This document shows positions 1-9,795 of a stretch of DNA of 25,255 bases, one piece after another. The notes below the pieces were generated by a model. The model saw nothing but the letters and a program-made list of their open reading frames with translations. It did no database searches and was not told where the DNA came from. The stretch's first letter is position 1, and every line of letters starts with the position of its first letter. The stretch lies in assembly GCA_003833135.1 (NCBI GenBank), contig QZLH01000064.1, forward strand, positions 62,643-87,897, read 5' to 3'. The translations under genes were made by a program, and so were the position numbers. Source of the stretch: Oehlia diaphana. Lineage: Eukaryota; Glomeromycota; Glomeromycetes; Glomerales; Glomeraceae.

Positions 1-4
1 AAAA

Positions 5-57
<53 letters not shown>

Positions 58-1223
58 TGAAAAAAAAAAAAAAAAAAAAAAAATCAAACAAGTTTATTTG
101 TGTCAAAGTCTCAATGTTATATATATGTTTTGTGTGTGTTTTCAATAGTATAAAGCATCATTTTAAACGGAAAAAAACGGAGATAATGATAGTTATGATA
201 GTTTATACAGGGAAATGATTTACTCCAACTAATTTGACGTGCATTTTCTTCTTAAAGTTCGCGCAACTAAATTATACGATTTACGGGATCATAATTTATA
301 ATTTTGTGTAAGAGAACCCGAAAAAAAAAGATAAACATTCAACATTTATTTATAAATTTAATCAAAGCTGTCAACTTTTCAATTTTTTATGTGCTACATT
401 CAAGATTTAATTAAATCCCGTTTTGTTTTGAAATTTATTACTTTATTTAGTTTCATTACAAATTTTGACATTTGAATAAATTAACATAGCCCATGTGTTT
501 ATTTCTTTATCGTCCATTTAAACATATATGTACGGATAAACATCCATTTTTTTTCCATGCAATCCAAAAAAAAAAAAAAAAAATGATGAAAATGAAACTT
601 TATTATTTTTTTACCAATAATATATTATGATTATACCATGATTTTAATATAATTGAATTAATTGGAATATATTTGATGTTACAAAGTAATTTTTAATTTT
701 TAATTGAAAAAGAAATCACTAAGAAAAATTAAAATTAATTAACTGATATAAAAGATAACCAAAATAAATATATATATTATGTACTGTAACTGACAAACAG
801 TTCATTAAGACAACAGGTTTTATCCAATTTTAGGAAAACGCAATGGGTGTATTTACAGTTTGGTTATGCCGTTAAAGATTGATTATTTGGTGTTTAAGAA
901 TTTTCAAAAATTCGAAATCTAGAATGCTTACAAGTAATATGTAACTGTAGTGTATTCTTTCGGATAAATTACGACTTATTAAATTTTGCATAAAATATAG
1001 ATCCGACAGTTTAGCCGTCGTGTTATCTTGTAATAAATTTTTTAAGGTTTAAAAGTTATAAAAAGAAATCAAAATCGTTTTCTCAATAATTTTTTTTAAT
1101 CTATATGATTATAGGAAATTTCTATATCCGATGCTGTGTCACATTGAATTTACCTTTCTGAAAAGTTTGTGATGATCGAAATTTTTTGTTTACGCTTTTT
1201 TTTTCCTTAAATCTATTTCATTT
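1..1223. other. A/T-rich non-coding upstream region
   Basis: No supportable gene is seen here. It opens with an almost pure A tract (1-83), and further A runs occur near 566-582. No long open frame or RNA gene is recognisable on either strand. The part just before 1224 would hold the promoter and 5' UTR of the sterol reductase gene, but I cannot name a clear TATA element or factor site in it. Confidence 0.6.
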
Positions 1224-1779
1224 ATGTCTTCATTAAGGCAGAGAAATGCTGTTAACGAAAAAGATAATGAGCCTTCAGCAAATATAGTAAATCTGAAGGC
1301 TCAAACCGGGAAAACTTGGGGTCGTGACAGGGGTAAATACTTCTTTTTTTTTTAGAAATAATTTTTTTTTCTTTAAAAATCATTCAAATTAATCCTAGTC
1401 TAAATTATTATTTAGATATATCATATCTTACTGTTTTATTATCTACCGTTATTCTCACTTGTTGTCCACTTTTGGTTATTTATTTTTGGATTGTTTGTAC
1501 TCATTATCAATGTTCTATAATTGAGCCTGTCTTTCTTCTCCAATCAAATGATTTCTCTAAGGAAGCTTTTGAAACTATAATCTTACAAAAACTTCCTCAA
1601 TTCTCGTGGGAGGGTATCAAAATTTATTTTACTTGGTTAAGTTTTCAGGCAATACTTTATGCTGTTTTACCAGCAAAAATTGGTCACGGTCAGAGAACTC
1701 CTGCTGGTCATATTTTACCTTATAAGGTAAATTATTTATATATGATTATTTACTTATTTTTTTATTTTTATTTACCTAC

Positions 1780-1810
<31 letters not shown>

Positions 1811-3210
1811 TTTTATTAGGTAAATGGACTTTTGGCTTGGTTTATTACCCATACTCTTTTTTTGGTTGGTGCATTCTACTTTAATTGGTGGGATGCTTCT
1901 ATCATTCATGATCGATGGGGTCAACTTTTTATAGCCGCAAACATATATGGTTATTTCCTTACTTTCTTCTCGTTTATCAAAGCATATTTAATACCTTCTC
2001 ATGCAGAAGATCGAAAATTTTCTGGAAGTTTTATTTATGATTTGTTAATGGGTATTGAAATGAATCCAAGATTTGGAAAATATTGGGATTTCAAATTATT
2101 TCATAATGGCAGACCTGGAATCATTGCTTGGACATTAATTAATTTATCTTTTGCCGCTGCTCAATATAATAAAATTGGTAAGGAATTATAAACGATCAAT
2201 GATTTTTAATTTTTATTTGATTCAATATATTGATATTGATTTATTTCAGGTTATGTAACCAATTCAATGATTTTGTTGAATTTCTTACATGCCGTTTATG
2301 TTTTGGATTTCTTTTATAATGAGGATTGGTATCTTAGGACCATTGGTAGGCTTTTTTGGAGATAAATTTTTTAGATTTATATAACGAGATTATTAACTTG
2401 TTAATTTCAAAAGATATCGCTCATGATCATTTTGGATTCTATTTGGCATGGGGTGATACTGTATGGCTACCATGGATGGTAAATTTTATAAAGAAATCTC
2501 AAATCTCTAAAAATTATTTCTTAATTAATTATAACCTTCCTGATTTCTTTGATTTCTTCTTAGTATACGCTTCAATCTCATTATTTAGTTCGTAATCCAA
2601 TTGATCTATCTATTCCTTATTTTTCATTTGTCCTTGGGGTTGGCCTTTCCGGTTATTATATTTTCCGAGCCGTAAATCATCAAAAAGATATTGTTAGAAC
2701 AAAAAATGGTGATTGCTTGATTTGGGGTAAACCTGCTCAATTTATTAGAACTCAATTTGTTACTAGTGATGGAAAAATCCATTCAAGTATTTTACTTACA
2801 AGTGGTTTTTGGGGTAAGTAATTCAAAGTATTCTTAAAATAATTTTTTTTTGTTTAGATTCTTAATTTATGTGTTCTTTTCTTTATAGGAATATCAAGAC
2901 ATTTTAATTATGTTGGTGATTTACTCATCTCATTAGCAATGTGCCTTACTTGTGGATTTAATCACATATTGCCTTACTTTTACATTATTTATATGATTAT
3001 TTTATTAATTCATCGTATTTGGAGAGATGATGCTAGATGTAAGGGTAAATATGGAAAATATTGGGATGAATATGGAAAAGTTGTAAAATGGAAATTATTA
3101 CCCGTAAGTACAAATATATATATATATATATATCTGTTGTTAAAAAAAATTGTACGTATTAGATAAAATAATCTAATCTTGTTATTATCATTTTTTAGTA
3201 CGTGTATTAA
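1224..3210 (+). CDS. DHCR7: 7-dehydrocholesterol reductase (sterol delta-7 reductase), 8 exons
   Basis: Role (family knowledge): NADPH-dependent reduction of the C7-C8 double bond of sterols by a multi-pass ER membrane protein. Model: exons 1224-1332, 1416-1726, 1820-2177, 2250-2345, 2414-2478, 2564-2813, 2889-3103 and 3199-3210. All introns are GT..AG, phases agree, and the product is 471 residues, close to the roughly 475 usual for DHCR7. Visible landmarks are TPAG and the following [11 protein letters not shown] (about 141), GIEMNPRFG (218-226), [59 protein letters not shown] (about 394-407), and [10 protein letters not shown] followed by KYGKYW (438-454), ending PYVY. The TINLSFAA-type and HDHFG/WGD/VWLP blocks fit DHCR7 better than the ERG4 (C24(28)) or ERG24 (C14) reductases of the same superfamily. 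Hydrophobic segments run through the whole protein. The start is the first in-frame ATG before a polar N-terminus. Most ergosterol-making fungi do not have DHCR7, so its presence is informative. Exon 8 encodes only three residues and the stop. Confidence 0.9.
1780..1814 (+). repeat. (TTTA)n microsatellite inside DHCR7 intron 2
   Basis: About eight TTTA/TATT tetranucleotide units fill the 3' half of intron 2 (1727-1819) and run directly into its TTAG acceptor. The intron is bounded by a perfect 8-base direct repeat, AGGTAAAT, at 1725-1732 and 1818-1825, so each copy contains an AG|GT junction. Confidence 0.85.
3114..3133 (+). repeat. (TA)n microsatellite in DHCR7 intron 7
   Basis: An alternating TA run sits just after the GTAAGT donor of the last intron (3104-3198). 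It is non-coding and probably length-polymorphic. Confidence 0.85.
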
Positions 3211-4659
3211 GGATGTAATTTGATTTTGTAATATCATTTTATATTTAAAACTTGAAATGGAAACATGTTCAAAAAACAGGTTAAAAAAATTATTTATTTA
3301 TATGTTTTAATAATATTATTTATTTGATACGAATCGAATTAATTAAAAGAAAAAAAAAATTTATTATTATTGACCTTTATACAAAATATCAAAACAAAAA
3401 ATTTATATCAAAAATTTCAAGTATCTAATATGATACTACTTATCCTATTCGGTTATATTGATATGCTCCAATTAGTATAATCAATTATTAAAAAATTGGT
3501 ACTTTGTAGTAAAAATTTTTCAATTTTTCAATATTAAAAGAAAAGGAGTATCATTTGTGTTAAATAAATCTGATCAAGATACAATATTTTTTTGGATGTT
3601 AAAACTGGTCAAATAATTATTTAAGTTAAATTATAACTACAGTGACTACAGCATAATAAATTACAAAAATACTGTACATCGTAAGAAATTTTTGTTGGAT
3701 GTGATTTGGGGAAAATTTAGAATTTATGTTTTAGTGTATTTACAATAAATATACAAAAACACTGAAACACTAACACTAAATCATTTATTGTAAAGGTTAA
3801 AAAGGTCCCTCCAGGGCTCACAGGGTTGATGTCATTAATCGTGCCTACGATTGAAAAATCAATGATAAAACGACGAGTCAAATCATAAGCTCATCGATCT
3901 TATGCAATCATGTGTAACTTTAAATTACGTCATATAAATATTTATTTTTCAATTTCCAAATTTGTAATTATCCAGGGCGTAGCACTAAGTACGTGGTTCA
4001 AATTTTAGGTGTGCCCAAGCCCGATACATTTGCTTCGCTCTCCATTTGGCATGGTAAAATTAAATTTTAAATAAAAGATTTTTTCTTCTAATATAAAAAA
4101 TAAAATTATATTTAGATATATATATTTTTTACCTGATCTTACAAGATTATTTTGGGTTTAAAAGGAGGCTTCGAATGCCGGGTTTGATTATAAAAAAAAT
4201 GGGGGGTTTTCTTTGCTGATCATTTCTTTAATGAATCAAAGTTTTTGAGCAAATTTAAACTTTCAAGTTATACGTATTAAGAACATCAATTTAGAATTTT
4301 TTGTTGCGCCGCAAAGAGGCTTAACGAGGTCAAGTATGTGACGCAATTTTTCATTGGTGTTTCTCTATAAATCGTAACATAATCACGTGTAATTGATTAT
4401 TTTTATCGCGCCACATCGAATTACAATTAATTCCAATTTTACGGAAAGAACATCATGGGATATTTGGGAGAGAATCGAGTGAAAAAGCTCTTTGAATGTA
4501 TATAATACACTTTTTTTTTCATTCAATTCAAACCAAATTTTATCTGATAATGATTTAAATTTATCATCAACAATATCTTTAACCTTTAATTATTGTTATA
4601 GATAAAATTATGAAAATGATTTTGAGAGAAAATCTTTTGATAATTTGAGATGGCACATC
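3211..4659. other. Spacer without recognisable genes
   Basis: This A/T-rich stretch lies between the sterol reductase and a decayed F-box copy. All six frames are short and interrupted. It includes an inverted-repeat region near 3739-3794 and less A/T-rich patches near 3805-3860, 3970-4050 and 4300-4460 that may be old repeat remnants. None matches a family I can name. Confidence 0.5.
3739..3794. repeat. Perfect 12-bp inverted repeat (hairpin or small element core)
   Basis: TTTACAATAAAT (3739-3750) is followed about 32 bases later by its exact reverse complement, ATTTATTGTAAA (3783-3794). Shorter complementary pieces lie inside it (TTAGTGT near 3731 and AACACTAA near 3766). It could be a hairpin, a minor MITE core, or chance in A/T-rich DNA. 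Confidence 0.45.
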
Positions 4660-5390
4660 GAAAGTTATATTCTAAAATTTCCCGGATTAATTTCTTTAAT
4701 TGATTCTCAATTCGAACTTAATAAAAATGGAAATACAAAGAACTAGGCAAAACATTAGGAAAAAAAGGCAATACAATAACTGAACTTCATTTAGGAGAAC
4801 TAAGCAAAAGCATTGGAAAAAAAGGCAATACAATAACTAAACTTAATAATTAAACTTCATGATGTATGTTATAATTTTCACTTACTACCAATGGGTTATC
4901 ATATTTAAAGAAGGTTAATTGAAAAAAAACTAAAGGAAATATTTCTTATATTGATATTTATACAAATGATAAAGTTGCTGATGGTGCAGAAACGTTAACT
5001 AAAGCAATTTTCCAAAGATTGAAAAGTTATTATCATATCTTAAGCCTGAAGAGTGAAGATTTTATTAATGTAAGATTATTATTAATTAAATGTTAGGATA
5101 TTTAAAATATTTAAGATTTTTAGTTTAGATTTTATGATAAATGATAATAATATAGTAGTTGAGTTATTAGATGGTTAACTAAATTTTTTCCAGAATCTTT
5201 AACTGATATAAGAATTAGTAGAAGTTGGAAATATTTCAATTGATGGTCTTGAGAGATTTTTTGAAAACTGTAAAGAAAGGATTTTGTCTTATTTCGCGAT
5301 CGATGATGGATATTATATTACGGAAGGTCATAAAGTAATAATTAGTAAATATATGAAAGGGGTCAGCACAGATATTGGTAACTTTTATCA
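4660..5390 (+). pseudogene. Decayed F-box/LRR-type gene copy
   Basis: Short stretches in shifting frames match the C-terminal half of the intact F-box gene at 21804-23261, in the same order. A piece reading PGLISLIDSQ (about 4681) matches PGLISLIDAQ. A piece reading KGNISYIDIY with a later DFINV (about 4935-5070) matches KGNIINVEIS and DFIHV. LTDIRISRSWKYF, then FFENCKERILSYFAI (about 5195-5305) match LTRIRISGSWKYS and FFDSCRERILSYFAI. The final HKVIISKYMKGV (about 5328-5361) matches HKSIIRKYIREGV. Frameshifts and stops separate the blocks, and the F-box end is not recognisable. It is a dead, truncated paralogue lying about 17 kb from the live-looking gene on the same strand. Confidence 0.8.
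4740..4844 (+). repeat. 57-bp-period tandem duplication within the F-box relic
   Basis: Two 48-base copies, 4740-4787 and 4797-4844, differ at only a few positions and are offset by 57 bases, i.e. 19 codons. Both correspond to the stretch reading CKELSEAIARKNDTI in the intact paralogue. The codon-multiple period suggests a duplication that could have happened while the frame was still open. Confidence 0.75.
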
Positions 5391-5589
5391 TAAAATTAAG
5401 ATATATAATTAGAGTACTTTAATGTACATTGATTTATCTTTATGATATGTGTGTGAGTATTAATAAAAGGTATAATATCAGATATAGATAGTGCTACAAT
5501 CTATAAAGTATTACATTGTTTTTTTTTAATACAAATTTTTATTATCGGTTGTTTAATAAGAAATCATAAATGATGTGGTGAAAATTGTA

Positions 5590-5749
5590 CCAATGGATTT
5601 TATACGATATAAATATCAAGAATCTAATTCTGATACACAAAATACTTTAAGCTGGTATTTTGTATCATGGGGGCATCAGTTGTAGTGCAGTACGGTATTT
5701 AAAAAAAATAATTAGTGAAAGTTGGAAGTATTCGATTGATGCTATTTAG
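5590..5749 (+). pseudogene. Further gene fragments, including an F-box-family piece
   Basis: Positions 5711-5749 read ISESWKYSIDAI then stop, matching the ISGSWKYSIN block of the intact F-box gene and forming a second relic of that family beside the larger one. Just upstream (about 5590-5680) a short open stretch contains NTLSWYFVSWG in a protein-like context, but I cannot assign it. No complete frame remains. Confidence 0.45.
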
Positions 5750-6452
5750 AACTAGATATGGTAGATAACAGAAATTCATAAACACTTGATAATGATTAGA
5801 TTTATTTGATAATTATAGAGAATATAAAGTACATGTTTAAATCTATTCTTTTATACCGCCATTCAAGCATTCACTGTAATCTAAAAATATATAACTAGGG
5901 ACAGGTATGTAGCCATTTAGATCCGAAATCACGTGATAAAAGTTCGTATTTTTAGTATTCATCTTTCGAATCAGCTACCCTTGATAGAGATTGATATCGT
6001 TAAGTAGTTTTAAATATTCAATAATGTATTAATGTACAGTATTATTTTATATTTAACACCAATCGAACGTAATTAAACCGATAGATCCGATATAAGAACA
6101 GGATCAAAAGGAATAATTTATTCAGGCATAATATATCTGTACATAGTTGTTATAGTATATCCATGATTCATTTAATGGATCAGAGTGATCAGACTGACGG
6201 ATAGCAGAAATTTTCACTTTATTTTTTTTATATTAAAAATCTAAATAATTCACATCTTGGATTTTTATAATTATCATCCAATTTTATAGAAAATAAGAAT
6301 TCATTACATAATATCAGAAAAAAAAACTACGATATAATATGGAAGTAATTGAATGCATTATCTATGATTTTTTATTCGAATTCTTCTACTAAATTTTAGT
6401 TCCATTTTCTACTAAATAATCAAATTATAAAAAAAAACCTCCCCCATAAAAA
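5750..6452. other. Spacer downstream of the H2A gene
   Basis: A/T-rich with no supportable gene on either strand. A perfect TCACGTGA palindrome lies at 5939-5946. The segment next to 6452 is the 3' flank of the minus-strand histone gene. No terminator can be claimed. Confidence 0.5.
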
Positions 6453-7107
6453 TTATTTTCTTCTCTCTACTACTCCCACTTCTGGCTGATTGTCCTTTTC
6501 ATCTATTATTGTTAGTTAAGATTAACGTCAATAATTTAATCAAAATAAGAACTAAAATATTATTTATTGTAAAACTTACTCTTTTTTGTTTTTGGTGGTG
6601 GTAATAATACTTTGTGAATATTGGGTAAGACACCTCCTTGGGCAATTGTAACATCTTCAAGTAATTTATTCAATTCATCATCATTACGAATAGCCAACTG
6701 AATATGACGAGGACTGATTCTTTTTCTTAAATTATCCTCAGCAGCATTACCAGCAAGTTCTAATATCTCTGCCACCAAATATTCAATAGCTGCTGCAAGA
6801 AAAACGGGCGCTCCAGCACCAATATGAGATGCATAATTTCCTTTTCGAAGAAAACGATGAATTCGTCCAACTGGAAATTGAACGCCAGCCTAAAAAAATT
6901 AACAAAATATATTATTAATAAAATATATGAGAAAAATCAAAACTTTTTTAAAATAATTCATTTAATAAATAAATATACTCTTGCAGATCTTGAAGTAATT
7001 GGTTTCGTTTCTTCTACTAATACCCTTCTGCTAGTAGGAATTTTCTTATTACCAGTATCTTTTTTACCACCAGTATCTTTTTTACTACTTCTAGTACGAG
7101 TAGACAT
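6453..7107 (-). CDS. Histone H2A with divergent tails, 3 exons
   Basis: A core nucleosome subunit that pairs with H2B. Minus-strand exons are 7107-6979, 6889-6580 and 6502-6453, joining in frame to 162 residues; canonical fungal H2A is near 130. The histone fold starts at residue 44 with [14 protein letters not shown] and continues through [51 protein letters not shown] and [13 protein letters not shown], which is H2A and not H2A.Z. Acidic-patch residues (the two Glu of AEILEL and the DDE) are kept. The odd parts are the tails. The 43-residue N-terminal exon lacks the usual SGRGKGGK-type start and holds a KKDTG repeat, and the C-terminal tail ([20 protein letters not shown]) has no SQE/SQEL motif. 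The last intron (6579-6503) has a GTAAGT donor and a TTAACTAAC branch-like sequence before its TAATAG acceptor. If it is retained, the protein ends [10 protein letters not shown] instead. The ATG follows a run of A bases. The fold is certain; the tail model is less so. Confidence 0.88.
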
Positions 7108-7834
7108 TTTTTTTTTTTGTTCTTTATTAAGAGAATTAAAAGAATTAAATGAAGGATTCGTTAAACTGCAGAAAAAATAAGAAAGTGAAAAAGTAATAAA
7201 TATTGATTTCCAGCTCTTTTATATTTCCAATTTTATGATTATATGATAATATTTGATTATTTTCTTATTCATTAAATTTATAATTCTGTAATAATTTGTC
7301 ATTAATTTTATTAATTATATTGTTTAAATGACAAATAATTAGTCATTTGATAAATTCTGATTAAAAATTATTCATTATACTTAAATATTATGAATTAATA
7401 GATTTTTGCCTATAATTATAATATTTGGTGAAATTTTATCATTTAAATATTATTATTAAGTTCGTCAATTTCAAAAATAAGTTTGATCTTATAAAATTAG
7501 TCGCCCCTCGATATATTTACAATACATTGCTCACGCGTAACTATGCGTCTGTACTCGTACATCTTGTCAACTTTATTAATACCTGGCCAATTATTAACAA
7601 GAATAGGATAACAATGTAAATTTATTCAAAAATTCTATTTTTTACATAATAATACCAAAAAACAAAAGCAAGCAATTTTGGATAAAATCATTACTAGACA
7701 AAATGTTAAATTCGTAAATTCGAGCATTATTTTAAAATGCAATTTATATCATGTGATTCAAAATTGTGTCACCTCAGACTATATAATCTCAGATTTATTG
7801 TATATTATATAATTTTTTTCTATTTAACTCTCTT
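7108..7834. other. Upstream flank of the H2A gene, no gene seen
   Basis: Extremely A/T-rich, with a more G/C-balanced island at about 7498-7592. Histone H2A genes are often paired divergently with H2B, but I find no H2B motif on the plus strand here. Short frames across it lack protein-like composition. Confidence 0.5.
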
Positions 7835-8017
7835 GTGTATACTTTTACGTATAAACCTTTCCATTTTCCCCGTTTTTTTTATGATATATTTTCATATTTT
7901 TCTTTGATATTTGGGTTAGAGTATTCTAGTAAACGAAGAAAAGTTAAGGATGTTGATACTTCATCAACCACAGAAGTTCAGTATCTTTTTGTCATATTTT
8001 CTGGCATTACACAATAT

Positions 8018-8279
8018 CCTACGTCTGTATGGAACCACAATGCTTGGAAAAAGGGAATTGCACGGCTACTAGAATCCATCACTGCTTCTGTGATCCTCAT
8101 AGTAGATTCGTGTGACATACTCTTTTCCAGTATATAGAACTATATTGAATTCCTATGTTGTATGGACCCACCCATTTATATGGACCCCTAATGCTTGGAG
8201 GAGGGCATCGCACGCCTACTAGGACCCATTACGATTTATATTGTAATCCTCTTAGATTCGTATGACAAACTTTTTTCCA
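8018..8279 (+). repeat. Diverged tandem duplication (about 115-130 bp unit)
   Basis: Copy 1 (8018-8130) and copy 2 (8152-8279) share a succession of blocks: CCTA..TGTATGGA.CCA, AATGCTTGGA, GGGCATCGCAC or GGAATTGCACGG, CTACTAGAATCCAT or CTACTAGGACCCAT, TGTAATCCTC or TGTGATCCTC, TAGATTCGT.TGACA and TTTTCCA. Copy 2 has a small insertion near its start. A 100-codon open frame (7835-8137) covers copy 1 but its sequence is not recognisable. Confidence 0.75.
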
Positions 8280-8343
8280 AAAATCCATTTTGTCGATGCC
8301 AATTCCGTGTTTCCTCATAATTATTTTATTTAGGTGAACAATT

Positions 8344-8720
8344 CAAGTGGAATTTCTTTCTTTTTACGATTCAGACATTGAAAACTGGTCTATAAATGTT
8401 GTCCTTGATCATTTGGTAAAAATGGAGATAAATCTAACATCAAAAGACAGTGAGGAATTCCTTGATAAATATAAGGCTCAACTGCTTTCATTAAGCTCGC
8501 AATACGGCAATTCTCGAGTGACCAAAATTTAATTTTAGTGGAAAGGATATAAATGATCTTATAAAGCAAATTAAAAAAGATCTTATTTTACCAATGTCAC
8601 CATTGGCTACACTATTTAGAAAAAGATGACGAAATTATTGATCCAGGATTAAGAAACTTTACTCCTAAAACACCTTTAATAATCAAACTACTAATGCTGG
8701 CAGTACTGGTAAGTCTTTAC
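8344..8720 (+). pseudogene. Unidentified broken gene fragment
   Basis: A protein-like stretch (8347-8532) contains DSDIENWSINVVLDHLVKME and EEFLDKYKAQLLSL, then stops. A shifted frame continues as GKDINDLIKQIKKDLILP. A third piece, EIIDPGLRNFTPKTP, precedes a possible GTAAGT donor near 8709. The W-S-x-x-x-V-L-x-x-L pattern loosely recalls SAM-like domains, but that is only a guess. Frame changes within 300 bases suggest decay. Between here and about 9480 nothing firmer can be called. Confidence 0.3.
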
Positions 8721-9483
8721 ATCATATCATGAATGTGACATGTAACCTTTATTGTTTCTATGCAAATTTATACAAGTTTTGTCATGATCTCATTACTCAC
8801 CATCATTTTGTTTCCTTGTCATATTAGGAGGTTAATATAATAACGAAGGGGAACTATTGGATGGATTTGAAGAATATTCAATGCGTAACCAAAACGAATT
8901 TGATACCGTAGAGGGAAAAAGGTTTAGAACCAATTGATACTTCTAATGAATTTTCAAAAGTAATCACGTCATCAGTCCTAAGAATTTATCAGAAAGGAAA
9001 TGGCTCATAAGAAACCAAGCAATGGAGAAAAAAACTTTCAATCAGTAAAAAAAGCTCTTTATTAAAATTTGTGTGGTTCTTTAAAATTTTCAACAAAATA
9101 AATAATGTCTGAATCAAAAGAAATGTTATAATGGAATTTGATGGAATTGTCATCTGTGGTAACATTGTATTTTAATCAAAAGCAAGCATAATATGTTCAT
9201 CATACTTGATGCATAAATTCATATATTAAATTATTTCATTACACTGATTGAATTATATATTTTAACAAAAACATCTTGTGAGATTATCTGGATGACGCGT
9301 AGGAAGAGAATAAGAGTGTACGTATGTTGATGATGAATTTTCTCCCGAAGATGAAGAAGCCTGAACAATGCCCCAGATTGGACAATAAAGGGGGTATAAT
9401 GGACTTTTGAAAAATTCAATTTATTTTATAAATCTCCATGAATTTGTTGGCTGATAAATCTAGCATTTTTAGAAACATAGAGA

Positions 9484-9795
9484 AAGTCTTATTAAATGAT
9501 CAGTTGAGTTTCTACAAAAACTTAAATTTACATCAGATTCAGAATTTATAAAATTGTTGGGGAAAATATTTCAAATTTATAAAGAAAATCTTTCATTTTT
9601 TTTAGAAAATTGCAGAGAAACCACCAGATGTTCAACATATTTAGCAGTGGCAGCCAAACCATCTAGATATCCTCCAAGGAAATTTTGTTCAGTGCGTGTA
9701 TTTATCTCAGCTTATGCTTGTAAAAAATGTGGAATGAAATATTGTAGCCAAAAGAAACAAGATGTTTGTAATATACTATCGTCTAGATTATAATT
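9484..9795 (+). pseudogene. Relic of a ZNHIT1/Vps71 (SWC6)-type HIT zinc-finger gene
   Basis: Positions 9612-9795 resemble the conserved C-terminal part of ZNHIT1/Vps71, a subunit of the SWR1/SRCAP complex that deposits H2A.Z. STYLAVAAKPSRYPPRKFCS is followed by SAYACKKCGMKYCS. Damage is visible. The part reading AEKPPDV just upstream (about 9615-9638) is one frame away from the rest, consistent with a one-base indel near 9640. The second zinc-ligand Cys after KFCSV is replaced by Arg, and the KC..H end of the finger is missing. A T-rich run ending in TAG before 9612 looks like an old acceptor. Upstream (about 9510-9600) another open stretch, VEFLQKLKFTSDSEF and KIFQIYKENLSFFLENC, is in frame with it but is not a ZNHIT1 sequence I recognise. 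It could be a chimera or a neighbouring relic. Confidence 0.65.

Noticed and set aside
3010..3237. Minus-strand frame over the last DHCR7 exons
   Set aside because: Antisense to conserved sterol reductase sequence and runs through the TA microsatellite.
6824..7180. 118-codon plus-strand frame opposite histone H2A
   Set aside because: It is antisense to the H2A exons and intron; the minus-strand H2A reading is certain.
7425..7619. 64-codon plus-strand frame in the H2A upstream flank
   Set aside because: No domain, no splice continuity and a composition typical of A/T-rich spacer.
7108..7834. A divergent H2B gene paired with H2A
   Set aside because: Such pairs are common, but no H2B motif is readable on the plus strand here.
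9231..9419. 62-codon minus-strand frame
   Set aside because: No recognisable motif, and it lies in a region of broken plus-strand fragments.
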